Source: an uncultured Alphaproteobacteria bacterium
GTDB lineage: Bacteria > Pseudomonadota > Alphaproteobacteria > RF32 > CAG-239
NCBI GenBank assembly: GCA_910587405.1
Contig: CAJUKS010000007.1
Span: forward strand, 27,925-91,924
Reading direction: 5' to 3'
DNA length: 64,000 nucleotides
The position numbers and the translations under genes were made by a program. This document shows, in pieces, positions 34,908 to 42,828 of the stretch. The notes under the pieces are model-generated. The model was not told the origin of the DNA. It saw nothing but the letters and a program-made list of their open reading frames with translations, and did not search any database. Each line of letters opens with the position of its first letter. Positions within the stretch are counted from its first letter, which is position 1.

Positions 34908-35510
34908 TTAATTTGTGCCGCAAATGCCAGCCTTTACCATGCCGACAATTTTAAACAAATTTTCGTCTTCGATTAACCACGGCGAATAGTGGTCGTTGAG
35001 GGAAACAGCTTTCAAGGCCTTGCCTTCCAGCTGGAGAAGTTTAATAAAGCAACTGTCGTCATAAACGAAAGCGTAAATTCCATCATGGATAAAACGCTGA
35101 ATTGACATGTCCAAAAAAGCTATATCGTGGTCGGAAAACATTTTCTCCATCGAATCGCCGCGGACATAGACTCCGGCGGTGTATTGCGGGGGTAAATTGT
35201 ACTGTTTGAAGAATTCTTCCGGAACGCAAATTTGAGTGTCTATATTTTCGTCCCGGATAAAGCTTCCGCAGCCTGCGGAGAACTCGACATTGTAAATATT
35301 AATGACGTTCGGCCGTTTGACATGACCAGCGAGAAGCCATGTTGTATCTATGCCGGCTTTTGCAAGTTTACACAGAATTTCATTGCTTGGTAAGGTGCCG
35401 CTTTCGTAGCTTTTCACAGACCGGGAAGTACAGTCGAGAAATTTTGCCATTGCGTCTTGAGTAAAACCCAAGTCTTCCCGTATTTTCTTAAATCGTTGGC
35501 CTATATCCAT
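34908..35510 (-). CDS. Prophage repressor, XRE-type helix-turn-helix with S24 peptidase domain
   Basis: A 200-residue repressor. The N-terminal HTH (about 5-58: IREDLGFTQDAMAKFLDCTS) is followed by a LexA/CI-like S24 domain (about 85-190). VRGDSMEKMF carries the catalytic serine, and the FIKLLQ strand the lysine. A SAGCGSF segment could be the cleavage region (Ala-Gly). So it may be induced by self-cleavage in the SOS response, unlike the Mu c repressor. The ATG at 35510 has GAGG 7 bases upstream. It is divergent from ner across 190 bases. Confidence 0.88.
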   Translation of the reverse strand: MDIGQRFKKIREDLGFTQDAMAKFLDCTSRSVKSYESGTLPSNEILCKLAKAGIDTTWLLAGHVKRPNVINIYNVEFSAGCGSFIRDENIDTQICVPEEFFKQYNLPPQYTAGVYVRGDSMEKMFSDHDIAFLDMSIQRFIHDGIYAFVYDDSCFIKLLQLEGKALKAVSLNDHYSPWLIEDENLFKIVGMVKAGICGTN

Positions 35511-35577
35511 AAAAAACCTCATACGATAAACATTATTCACAATTAAAAGCGGATGTTAAGCCTCTGTAATTGTGCAA

Positions 35578-35661
35578 ACTTTCACTTTTATTGCAAAATA
35601 GGTGAAAGATTGTGCTTGATTTATGCGTAAAGTTTCACTATATTGCAATTAACGTTTCGTG
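35578..35661. promoter_or_regulatory. Early operator region and promoter between repressor and ner
   Basis: The half-site CTTTCAC or its complement occurs at 35579-35585, 35602-35608 (GTGAAAG), 35633-35638 (TTTCAC) and as TTTCGTGAA near 35655. The first two form a long dyad (GCAAACTTTCAC...GTGAAAGATTGTGC). The early promoter is TTGATT (35616-35621), 17 bases, TATATT (35639-35644). One half-site lies in its spacer, so binding would block it. Confidence 0.65.
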
Positions 35662-35702
35662 AATGATAGCAGAAACTTATAAAAAATAAAGGAAATTTTT
35701 TA

Positions 35703-35912
35703 ATGTGGGATCCGAAAGTCATAAAAGCAGAATTGATAAAAAGAGGCTCGTCGCTTTCTCGGGCTGCCCTTGTCAGGGGCTTGAGCGAATCAGCTTGTCG
35801 GGTTGCTCTTAACAGACCGCTGCCTTCCGGCGAGCGGGCAATTGCCGAAGAATTAGGCGTTGATGTTAGAGAAATTTTTCCCGAACGTTATATTCAGAAA
35901 GAGGCGGAATAA
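35703..35912 (+). CDS. ner: Ner-like transcriptional regulator
   Basis: A 69-residue protein of the Ner/Nlp/SfsB family, small helix-turn-helix proteins that turn down early transcription in Mu. Typical phrases are MWDPKVIKAELIKRGSSLS, ARALVRGLS-like helix and ELGVDVREIFPERY. AAAGGAAA lies ahead of the ATG. Its stop overlaps the MuA start by one base (TAATG). Confidence 0.88.
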   Translation: MWDPKVIKAELIKRGSSLSRAALVRGLSESACRVALNRPLPSGERAIAEELGVDVREIFPERYIQKEAE

Positions 35913-38038
35913 TGAAAGAGTGGTTTTCTGCAAAAGAGCTTGCCGATTTAGGACTTCCCTCTCTTGGGAAGACTAAAAGAGCCGTAAGTTACCGGGCAAA
36001 AGCCGAGAACTGGCCCAGTCGGCCGCGCGAAGGACAAGGCGGCGGCAGAGAGTTTCACCTTGATGATTTGCCGACAATTATAAAATCGGAAGTTATCCAG
36101 GTTTTAAGAATGAGCGATGCCATCTTAAAACGTAAGTTTACGGAAGAGGCGGAAGAATCTTTGGCTAAACTGATACGCGTAAACAGCACACAGCTGCAAA
36201 AAGCGGAAATCCGGGAAACGATTATAAAAGAGTTTAATAAGTATTTAGACGCTGAAGGTTTGCCGGTATCAAAGGCCCGGGAGGAATTTTGCAAGAAGTA
36301 CAATGAACGTCAGATTTTTGCAGATAACCAGACAATTCGGGCGATTATAAGCGGAATCAGTCCGAAGACGCTTTTCAGCTGGGAAAGCGCTTATAAAAAG
36401 GAAGGCCTGTCCGGTTTGGTCGACAGTTACGGGAATCGTAAAGGCGACACTAAAATTGACAGGAACCAAGAGCTTAAAGGTTGCATTTTAGGGTTAATTT
36501 ACGAGTATCCGCATATTGATTCAGGCAAGATAATGTCCGGGTTGCGCAGTAAGTTCCGTGAAGAGGATTTGCCGTCGTACCGCACCGTTCAAACATGGGT
36601 TAAACGGTGGAAAAAAGACAACGCATCCATTTTTACTGCGATAAAGAATCCTGATGAGTGGAAAAACAAGTTTATGGCGGCTTCCGGTTCTTTCTCCGAA
36701 AACATTGTCAGGTTGAACCAGCTCTGGGAGTTTGACTCAACGCCGACGGACATAATTCTGAATGACGGCGAACGTCATAATATCGTCGGCGTGATTGATG
36801 TCTATTCCCGCCGGGTTAAGTTTTTGGTGTCCAAAACGTCAAATTCAACCGCCGTAAGCGCGATTACAAGGGCTTGCCTGTTGGAATGGGGTGTGCCGGA
36901 AAGCATTAAAACGGATAACGGCGCAGACTATGCAAGCAAATACATGTGCCGGGTTTTTGACAGTTTGGAAATCGAACGCCGTTTCTGTAAACCGTTTACA
37001 CCGGAACAAAAGCCGCATATCGAAAGGGTTTTTCGTACCTTTTCGCATGACGTTCTTGAAGTTCTTCCCGGATATATCGGGCATAACGTTTCCGAGCGCA
37101 AAAACATTGAAGCGCGCAAGTCGTTTGCCGACCATATCATGGGCAAGGCAAAGCGAAATCCTAAAGATTATTTGTCCGTCGAAGAACTTCAAAAGTTTTG
37201 CGATGACTGGATAAATAACTGCTATATGGTTAAGCCGCACGGCGGATTGAACGGGAAAACCCCGTTGCAGATAGTGGCCGATTATAAAGGCACAATTCAA
37301 AAAATCCAAAACGAACGCGCGCTTGACATCTTGCTGTCGCCAACCAGCGGCGACGGTCTGCGAACCGTTCAGCCGAAGAAAGGCATTGCGATTGACAACG
37401 CGTTTTATGACAGCCAGTTTTTGGGCGGTTATGAGAATCAGCAGGTTAAGGTTTTGTATGACGAGGCCAACTGGGGCGAAGTTTATGTCTTTACTCTTGA
37501 GGGGCATTTTATTTGCAAAGCGATTTGTCCCGAAAGAAAAGGAATCAGCCGCGCAGAGGTGGCTACGGCGCGCAAGGCGCAGCAGAAACGGCTTATTAAC
37601 GAATCCAAGCAGGTTCTTAAAAAGCTTAGCAAGATTTATAAAACAAAGGATATTGCCGGCGAGATTATGCAGCAAAAGGCAAAAGAGCAGCCGAATGTTG
37701 TTTTGTTTCCCAAACCGGAAATTTCCTATAATTCGCAATTTTTGGCCGAAGCTGAAAAGGTTCTGGAAAATAAGAAAATGCCGGTCAGCCGTCAGCTTTC
37801 CAGCCAGGAAAAACGAATCATTGATAAAATGGAAACGGCCAGGAACAACAATGTTGTCGAAATGCCGCGGGAAATCATGGCACGGCAGCGCTTTGTTCAC
37901 TGGCAGGATTTAGACAATCAGTTAGCAAAAGGAGAAAGGTTAAACAGCGAGGAAATGGATTTTTATCGAAATTATCAGTTTTCATCGGAATTTTCGGCGA
38001 TGAGAAGGCTGGAGGCCTCAAAAGCCGAAGTTATGTAA
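35912..38038 (+). CDS. Transposase A (MuA-like DDE recombinase)
   Basis: A 708-residue transposase that cuts and joins phage DNA ends. The N-terminal Mu DNA-binding domain (about 1-70, WFSAKELADLGLPSLGKTKRAV) is followed by helical end-binding domains. The RNase H-like core has D275 (WEFDSTPTD), D335 (KTDNGADY) and E371 (KPHIERVFRTF), then the Mu C-terminal domain and a basic tail that would contact MuB. Length is near that of MuA (663). The product should act on the end repeats near 34582. Confidence 0.96.
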   Translation: MKEWFSAKELADLGLPSLGKTKRAVSYRAKAENWPSRPREGQGGGREFHLDDLPTIIKSEVIQVLRMSDAILKRKFTEEAEESLAKLIRVNSTQLQKAEIRETIIKEFNKYLDAEGLPVSKAREEFCKKYNERQIFADNQTIRAIISGISPKTLFSWESAYKKEGLSGLVDSYGNRKGDTKIDRNQELKGCILGLIYEYPHIDSGKIMSGLRSKFREEDLPSYRTVQTWVKRWKKDNASIFTAIKNPDEWKNKFMAASGSFSENIVRLNQLWEFDSTPTDIILNDGERHNIVGVIDVYSRRVKFLVSKTSNSTAVSAITRACLLEWGVPESIKTDNGADYASKYMCRVFDSLEIERRFCKPFTPEQKPHIERVFRTFSHDVLEVLPGYIGHNVSERKNIEARKSFADHIMGKAKRNPKDYLSVEELQKFCDDWINNCYMVKPHGGLNGKTPLQIVADYKGTIQKIQNERALDILLSPTSGDGLRTVQPKKGIAIDNAFYDSQFLGGYENQQVKVLYDEANWGEVYVFTLEGHFICKAICPERKGISRAEVATARKAQQKRLINESKQVLKKLSKIYKTKDIAGEIMQQKAKEQPNVVLFPKPEISYNSQFLAEAEKVLENKKMPVSRQLSSQEKRIIDKMETARNNNVVEMPREIMARQRFVHWQDLDNQLAKGERLNSEEMDFYRNYQFSSEFSAMRRLEASKAEVM

Positions 38039-38040
38039 GG

Positions 38041-38070
38041 ATTGCCTGAAAGATTGCAGTCTTTCAGGCA
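38041..38070 (+). terminator. Long hairpin between the A and B genes
   Basis: TTGCCTGAAAGA and its exact complement flank a 6-base loop, right after the A stop. There is no T-run, so it is more likely an mRNA stabiliser or processing site than a terminator. A second weaker pair GGGAGTT/AACTCCC follows before MuB. Confidence 0.5.
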
Positions 38071-38143
38071 ACCACTGGGGCGGGAGTTCCTACGCCAATA
38101 GACAACTCCCTTTCTATAACATCCATTATAGAGGATATATAAT

Positions 38144-38884
38144 ATGCAGAGTAATGCTCTAAAAGTCAATAATTATGCTAGTTTGCAAAATATCGGCGTT
38201 ATTACCTACGCCATCGAAAAGGTTATGAACCGGCCGGATTATCTTCCGGGTTTAATAGTGGTTCGCGGCCCGTCCGGTTACGGAAAGACTTTCGCCGCGA
38301 GTTATGCGGCGATTGAATACGGCGCCTATTATGTGTCGGCAAAATCGACTTGGACAAAGAAGACGTTTCTTCAGGCAATATTGAACGAGATGAGCGTTCC
38401 GGCTGAAAAGACCGTCGGCGCAATGATGGATCAGGTCTGTTCGCAGCTTTCGATTTCCAACCGGCCGCTAATCATCGACGAATTTGATTATTGTGTCGAG
38501 AGTAAAGCCCTGACGGATATGACCCGCGACATTTACGACGGTTCGCAAGCAGCAATCATCCTTATCGGGGAAGAACGGCTGCCGAACAAACTTGAAAAAA
38601 TCGAACGTTTCCACAACAGAATTTTAGACTGGATTAATGCCGTGCCGGCTAATTTTGACGACGCCGTCAAACTGCGGGCCATGTATTGCAAGAAAGTTGA
38701 GATTGCCGACGACCTGCTGAAAAAGGTTTGGGAAAAGTCGGAAGGCCGCGTGCGTCGCATTGTTGTCAATTTGGCCAAAATTGAAGACGACATGCTGGCG
38801 GAAGGCAAAAGCAGAGTTGACCTGGCCGGTTGGGGAAAGCGTGAACTTATTACCGGAAACGCCCCTCTGATTCGGAGTATTTAA
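38144..38884 (+). CDS. Transposition protein B (MuB-like AAA+ ATPase)
   Basis: A 246-residue ATPase that picks target DNA and stimulates MuA. Walker A GPSGYGKT lies at 42-49, Walker B LIIDEFD near 109-115, and a sensor-type segment VRRIVVNLAK near 205. It is shorter than MuB of Mu (312), as in many MuB-like phages. GAGG lies 13 bases ahead of the ATG. Confidence 0.93.
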   Translation: MQSNALKVNNYASLQNIGVITYAIEKVMNRPDYLPGLIVVRGPSGYGKTFAASYAAIEYGAYYVSAKSTWTKKTFLQAILNEMSVPAEKTVGAMMDQVCSQLSISNRPLIIDEFDYCVESKALTDMTRDIYDGSQAAIILIGEERLPNKLEKIERFHNRILDWINAVPANFDDAVKLRAMYCKKVEIADDLLKKVWEKSEGRVRRIVVNLAKIEDDMLAEGKSRVDLAGWGKRELITGNAPLIRSI

Positions 38885-38885
38885 G

Positions 38886-39479
38886 ATGTTGGGACAGTTA
38901 CCGGTAGACAAGGCCAAAAATAACCGAAAGATTATTTGGGCCGCCATTCGGAAACTCCGGGTTTTCACGATTGTTGACCTGGAAAAGGAAACAAAGCTGA
39001 ACCACGCCACGATTTCAACTTATGTCTTGTCGTTGGCAAAAGGCGGTTACCTGAGCAAGAAGTTTATTTATTTTGAGGGAAGCAGGCGCATCCAGCACTC
39101 TCAATATGAGCTTATCAAAGACACGGGCTTTTGTCATCCGCGGGTCAACCGGCAGGGTCAGGACGTTTCCGAAAGTGTTCAGAATAAAATCTGGAAGTGC
39201 ATCCGAATACACAAATCTTTGTCGCTGCTTGACCTTGAAGCCATGCTTTCCGGCCTGGGCGTCACCTTTTCGCTGGTTGCCATTGACAGTTATTTGAAAA
39301 TGCTGCGGACGGCCGGTTATCTGCGAAAGAAAAAGGGGGACAAGAACTACACGCTGGTTCTCGGTATGAACACCGGCCCGCTGGCGCCGCAAATTCAAAA
39401 AACGAAGCAAATATATGACCCTAATTTGCAGAAAGTCATCTGGAGCAATAAGAAAGAGGTGGAAGATGAACTCAACTGA
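38886..39479 (+). CDS. Early phage protein with two winged-helix-like domains
   Basis: A 197-residue protein. Residues about 15-60 (KIIWAAIRKLRVFTIVDLEKETKLNHATISTYV, shortened here) and 105-150 each have a winged helix-turn-helix pattern; they end in GGYLSKK and AGYLRKK. A DNA-binding role in replication or regulation is inferred. It begins 1 base after the MuB stop and overlaps the next gene by 14 bases. Confidence 0.7.
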   Translation: MLGQLPVDKAKNNRKIIWAAIRKLRVFTIVDLEKETKLNHATISTYVLSLAKGGYLSKKFIYFEGSRRIQHSQYELIKDTGFCHPRVNRQGQDVSESVQNKIWKCIRIHKSLSLLDLEAMLSGLGVTFSLVAIDSYLKMLRTAGYLRKKKGDKNYTLVLGMNTGPLAPQIQKTKQIYDPNLQKVIWSNKKEVEDELN

Positions 39480-39837
39480 AAAAGCCCGCCTCTACTGGGG
39501 CGATAATTTACCCGACTGGATAAGAATTTTGGCCGAAGAATGCGACAAAACGTCCCAGGGCAAGGTTGCCGCCCGGATAAAATACTCAAAGGCCACAATC
39601 AGCCTTGTTTTGAAGAATGACTACAAGGGAACAATCGCAGCCGTGGAAGAACGCATTCGGACGGTTCTGATGAACAGCACGCACGAATGCCCGGTTTTCG
39701 GAGAGATTTTGACCCGTGACTGTCTTTTCAACCAGGCGCAGCCTTTTTCCAATTCAGGCAACCCGAACCGGATCCGGTTATTCCGGGCCTGCCGGCAATG
39801 TAAGTTTAACCGTACGAAGGAGAATGTCGATGTTTAA
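39466..39837 (+). CDS. Early phage HTH-like protein with a C-terminal cysteine cluster
   Basis: A 123-residue protein. SQGKVAARIKYSKATISLVL (about 31-50) looks like a helix-turn-helix, and four cysteines near the end (CPVF...RDC...CRQCKF) may bind zinc. Similar small regulators follow MuB in other Mu-like prophages. The ATG at 39466 has an AGAGGTGG upstream; the open frame to 39415 overlaps the previous gene further and lacks a site. Confidence 0.7.
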   Translation: MNSTEKARLYWGDNLPDWIRILAEECDKTSQGKVAARIKYSKATISLVLKNDYKGTIAAVEERIRTVLMNSTHECPVFGEILTRDCLFNQAQPFSNSGNPNRIRLFRACRQCKFNRTKENVDV

Positions 39838-40027
39838 CTATCGTTTAAACGGCAATTTGGCCGAAAAAATCGCGTATCTGCGCGACCGCGCTTCTGCAAT
39901 CCGAGAGGATAACGAAGCCTGCTACAGCAAAATTGAACGCAACCGCAAGGTGCTTGATTGTATCAGCGTGAATCTGGCGCGTCTGGAAAAGAAGGCGCAG
40001 GCCGAAGAACAAGCTTTTAACTCTTAA
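39830..40027 (+). CDS. Small coiled-coil early phage protein
   Basis: A 65-residue protein, mostly charged helix (AEKIAYLRDRASAIRE, then ARLEKKAQAEEQ). GGAG lies 7 bases ahead of the ATG, which overlaps the previous gene by 8 bases. The function is unknown. Confidence 0.65.
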   Translation: MFNYRLNGNLAEKIAYLRDRASAIREDNEACYSKIERNRKVLDCISVNLARLEKKAQAEEQAFNS

Positions 40028-40044
40028 AGAAAAGGGAGGGTTTT

Positions 40045-40659
40045 ATGACAGAATTTAACAAAGACGATTTTATGGAAAATGCACAGGGAATGCTGGTTCC
40101 CAAGTCGCAAATCAAGCCGATTGACCTGCTCCGGAACGACGTTGTCAACAATCTGATTGCAAAAGCAAAAGTTCAGTCCGAGCAAATTAAAAGCTTTAAG
40201 GAATTTGCTTTTGACGAGATTGCCCAGTTTATCAGCATTTCAGCCGAACAGTATAATTTGAAGACCAAGGGCAAAAAAGGCAATGTAACGTTAATCTCTT
40301 TTGACGGCCGTTACAAAATAGAACGGGCCTATGCTGACAAAATCGCCTTTGACGAACAGCTGCAAATTGCCAAAGAGAAAATTTACGAGTGCATTCAAAG
40401 CTGGTCTGCCGGCGCCAACTCAAAACTAATCAGTATGGTGAACTTTGCTTTTCAGACCGACAAGAAAGGCCAGGTTTCTGCCGATAGAATTTTAGGGCTG
40501 CGGCGTCTGAAAATTCAGGACGAGAAATGGCTGGAGGCAATGATGGCGTTGTCCGAGAGCATTAACGTCGTTTCTTCAAAAGGATATGTCCGTTTTTATG
40601 AGCGGATCGGCGACAGCGACAGCTGGAAGCCCATTCCCTTAAATATTGCGGCGGATTAG
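40045..40659 (+). CDS. DUF3164 family early phage protein
   Basis: A 204-residue protein matching DUF3164, common in the early region of Mu-like phages. Typical parts are MLVPKSQIKPIDLLRNDVV, the strand VTLISFDGRYKIER and LRRLKIQDEKWLEAM. GGAGGG lies ahead of the ATG. The molecular role is not known. It occupies the place where Mu has gam-region genes but is not Gam. Confidence 0.85.
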   Translation: MTEFNKDDFMENAQGMLVPKSQIKPIDLLRNDVVNNLIAKAKVQSEQIKSFKEFAFDEIAQFISISAEQYNLKTKGKKGNVTLISFDGRYKIERAYADKIAFDEQLQIAKEKIYECIQSWSAGANSKLISMVNFAFQTDKKGQVSADRILGLRRLKIQDEKWLEAMMALSESINVVSSKGYVRFYERIGDSDSWKPIPLNIAAD

Positions 40660-40818
40660 AGCAGATTTTCAATCTCCAAATAAAAAAGTCGTATTAACAG
40701 AAACCCGGGAGGCTGTCATGTAAAAAGAACTTAAGCGCGCGCAAGCGAAACGGCGGTGTCTTTATCCGCCGTCTACAGGAGATTAACCCCCCTGTACTGA
40801 TGAGCCAGGTTAAAGCTA

Positions 40819-41277
40819 ATGAAAAAAACGGAAATTACACAGGAACGCAAAATACTTTTGGGCAAAATCCATATCGCCAGAAAAGCGCTCGGCCTTGATG
40901 AGGAAACTTATCGGTCGGTTATCTTTGCAGCGGTCGGCAAGACCAGCGGCAAAGCCTGCACTGACCGCCAGTTGCTTAAGGTCGTTAAAGCTTTTGAGGA
41001 AAAAGGCTGGAAACATCGGAAGAATCCGAACCAATATCGCAAAGTTCCGACCGGACGAGCCGATTTGGAAAAAATCTACGCCTTATGGGGGCATCTTCAG
41101 GATTTGGGCGCAGTCAGGTCGACGAATCTGGTTGACCTGGATAACTGGGTTTGCCGGATGACGAAAGGCAAACGCAGTTCTGCCCAATTTTTGGAAGAAA
41201 GCTGGGCGCAGCGAATTATCGAGTGCCTGAAAAAATGGATTGAGCGCGAGGAATGCAAAGGAGGATGCCGTGAGTGA
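40819..41277 (+). CDS. gemA: GemA-like regulatory protein (Mu gp16, DUF1018)
   Basis: A 152-residue GemA-family protein. Signature parts are LLGKIHIARKALGLDEETYRSV and RMTKGKRSSAQFLEESWAQRIIECLKKW (each quoted in part). GemA modulates host gene expression and DNA relaxation in Mu. The preceding 159 bases hold a small hairpin (GGCGG/CCGCC near 40752-40772) and no gene. It overlaps the next gene by 8 bases. Confidence 0.88.
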   Translation: MKKTEITQERKILLGKIHIARKALGLDEETYRSVIFAAVGKTSGKACTDRQLLKVVKAFEEKGWKHRKNPNQYRKVPTGRADLEKIYALWGHLQDLGAVRSTNLVDLDNWVCRMTKGKRSSAQFLEESWAQRIIECLKKWIEREECKGGCRE

Positions 41278-41689
41278 GTTTACCGGAATTCTGGCCGAAA
41301 TCGACAACGTCATCGGGGCGGCGCTGACGTTGAAACTTGTCAGCGAATGCGGCGGTTCGACGATTTATATTCCGAAAAAACCGACTGAAAAAATGCCGCT
41401 TTGTCAGCTTTTGGGCGTCGAAAACGTTAAAAAGTTAAGTCTTGCTCTGGGTTCCGGGGAACTGCTTATTCCGATGAGTTATTTCCGGGGTATGGGCAAG
41501 AAAAAAGTTCAGATTGCGCAAATGCTGGAAAAAGGCGTCAGCGTTTCCGAGATTGTCAAAAAGATGGTCGTTCATGAACGGACGGTCTACCGGGTCAAGG
41601 AAAAAAACTATTTGGCTCTGCCTTTAATAGATTATATCGAACAACAGGAAAGGAAAGAAAATGAACAAGCTGAAAATAAAACGGTGTAA
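41270..41689 (+). CDS. mor: Mor/C-family transcription activator
   Basis: A 139-residue activator of the Mor family, which turns on middle or late phage promoters that lack a -35 box. The dimerisation strand region ISTIYIPKK-like (GGSTIYIPKKP) and the C-terminal HTH (about 85-120: KKKVQIAQMLEKGVSVSEI, ERTVYRVKEK) are typical. The start is GTG at 41270 with GGAGG 5 bases upstream. It is the only Mor/C homologue seen, so it is the best candidate to bind the dyads at 43413 and 49935. Confidence 0.85.
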   Translation: MSEFTGILAEIDNVIGAALTLKLVSECGGSTIYIPKKPTEKMPLCQLLGVENVKKLSLALGSGELLIPMSYFRGMGKKKVQIAQMLEKGVSVSEIVKKMVVHERTVYRVKEKNYLALPLIDYIEQQERKENEQAENKTV

Positions 41690-41843
41690 CGGGCTGTTGA
41701 TGGTAACGGCTACGGATATGAAAACGATTGAGATTGTCAGGAAAGCCCTTGAGGGCTGGCGCGAAGACGAAAGCGAAGCCGGCGTTTTGCAAGCCGGCGA
41801 CACGGTTCTTTATCAAACCGTTTTCGTAAAGGTCGTTCAATAA
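41661..41843 (+). CDS. Small early phage protein, 60 residues
   Basis: Begins within the end of mor, with AAAGGAAAG ahead of the ATG. The product has a beta-alpha-beta pattern (LLMVTATDMKTIEIVRKALEG) and no known family. Its stop overlaps the next start by one base. Confidence 0.65.
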   Translation: MNKLKIKRCNGLLMVTATDMKTIEIVRKALEGWREDESEAGVLQAGDTVLYQTVFVKVVQ

Positions 41844-42064
41844 TGAACTGGGAGCAGTTTATCGAATGGATAAAAACACGGGATTTTTGCAAAGGCAACT
41901 ATCAATATCCGGCCTATGTATATTCTTATCCTGATTTTGTCGCTTTGGGCGATTATTGTTTTTTCCGTGCCGGCGGTGACATTACCCGCAAAGGCAGAAC
42001 TATTCTGACCGGGCAGACTCCCGACCAGATGCAGCATTTTATCGTTAAAAATTTTGAGGTGTGA
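41843..42064 (+). CDS. Small early phage protein, 73 residues
   Basis: Starts by TAATG overlap with the previous gene. The product is aromatic-rich (NYQYPAYVYSYPDFVALGDY) and soluble. No family is recognised. Confidence 0.6.
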   Translation: MNWEQFIEWIKTRDFCKGNYQYPAYVYSYPDFVALGDYCFFRAGGDITRKGRTILTGQTPDQMQHFIVKNFEV

Positions 42065-42065
42065 G

Positions 42066-42329
42066 ATGAAGAAATTAAAATATTACAGGGTGGGAAAATA
42101 TACCTTTTGGTGCAGCAGCCGGACTTTGGCGGAATCTGTCGTTGAAGACTTGGTAACATTTTCCTGCCTGCTGGCGACCATGTATATTAATTATAATTAT
42201 CTCGGCAACAGTCTGATCGCTGTCATTTTGCTTTCGTTGTGGATTTTGGCTTTTTTTACCAAAAGCCAAAGAGAGGAAATGACGAAAGAGGCGTTTATCC
42301 GCAGCATTAACAACGACGGGAGAGATTAA
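42066..42329 (+). CDS. Small membrane protein, 87 residues
   Basis: The ATG at 42066 has GAGGTG 7 bases upstream. Two closely spaced hydrophobic helices lie at about 27-65 (LVTFSCLLATMYI, SLIAVILLSLWILAFF), and the tail is charged. It lies in the tiny-gene cluster ahead of the lysis module. The role is unknown; superinfection exclusion is one guess. Confidence 0.6.
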   Translation: MKKLKYYRVGKYTFWCSSRTLAESVVEDLVTFSCLLATMYINYNYLGNSLIAVILLSLWILAFFTKSQREEMTKEAFIRSINNDGRD

Positions 42330-42395
42330 ATGGAACCGGTTGTTGTCTGTTATTTTATGGCGGGTTTTATCCTGGGATGGTTTTTTAGCGGTTAG
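42330..42395 (+). CDS. Predicted 21-residue hydrophobic peptide
   Basis: The ATG directly follows the previous stop. It codes MEPVVVCYFMAGFILGWFFS plus glycine, a single membrane helix. It is followed by GGAGG of the next gene. Translation by reinitiation is plausible. Very short, so uncertain. Confidence 0.4.
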   Translation: MEPVVVCYFMAGFILGWFFSG

Positions 42396-42405
42396 GAGGA
42401 ATTTA

Positions 42406-42567
42406 ATGTCAGATGTAAAATTGACAGATGCCGAACGCCAGCCCTGCGAGGTATGGACGCGGGTCATGGGATATTTTCGGCCGTTGTCGGAGTTCAACAA
42501 AGGCAAGAAGGCGGAATTTCTGGAAAGGAAATGTTTTGATGAACACAAAATTAATCACGGAAATTAA
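42406..42567 (+). CDS. NrdD-tail-like small protein (glycyl-radical motif)
   Basis: A 53-residue protein with CEVWTRVMGYFRPLSEFN followed by GKKAEFLERKCF. This closely resembles the C-terminal end of anaerobic ribonucleoside-triphosphate reductase, where RVxGY carries the glycyl radical (here Gly22). The rest of the enzyme is absent. GGAGG lies 6 bases ahead of the ATG. It may serve as a spare radical domain, as YfiD does for pyruvate formate-lyase, or only bind host NrdD/NrdG; that is inference. Confidence 0.7.
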   Translation: MSDVKLTDAERQPCEVWTRVMGYFRPLSEFNKGKKAEFLERKCFDEHKINHGN

Positions 42568-42817
42568 AAAGAATGCTTTTATTGTCGTTCTGGATGAAGC
42601 CGACACATCAGAGCAGGAAATTGAAAAACTTTTTAATTATGCTGAAAGTAAAAATTACCGGATTTTTTTTCATCACGGCATTAAAACAGAGAAAGTATTT
42701 GTTTTGTTCAACCCTACATTAAAGCATGTTGAAGTTCTGCCGTATGAGCCGGTTAATTATTTATTAAGTGTTCCGAGGATTACAATTCAGGAGTTTTTCA
42801 AAAAAAAGGCCGTTTAA
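42539..42817 (+). CDS. Small early phage protein, 92 residues
   Basis: Starts inside the NrdD-like gene (AAAGGA 9 bases upstream). The pattern is alpha/beta (AFIVVLDEADTSEQEIEKLF, KVFVLFNPTLKHVEVLPYEP). No family is recognised. Its 3' end coincides with a bidirectional terminator and overlaps by 4 bases the end of the gene on the other strand. Confidence 0.65.
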   Translation: MNTKLITEIKKNAFIVVLDEADTSEQEIEKLFNYAESKNYRIFFHHGIKTEKVFVLFNPTLKHVEVLPYEPVNYLLSVPRITIQEFFKKKAV

Positions 42818-42828
42818 CCGGCCTTTTT
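42803..42828. terminator. Bidirectional terminator between the early genes and the moron-like gene
   Basis: AAAAAGGCCG/CGGCCTTTTT with a 6-base loop is symmetrical, so it can stop transcription from both sides. It closes the early region and overlaps both stop codons. Confidence 0.85.

Noticed and set aside
36845..37900. 351-codon minus-strand frame within the transposase gene
   Set aside because: The transposase DDE core is intact on the plus strand and the antisense frame has no support.
40045..40659. Gam-like DNA end-protection protein
   Set aside because: The protein fits DUF3164; the Gam coiled-coil pattern was not seen in this or neighbouring genes.
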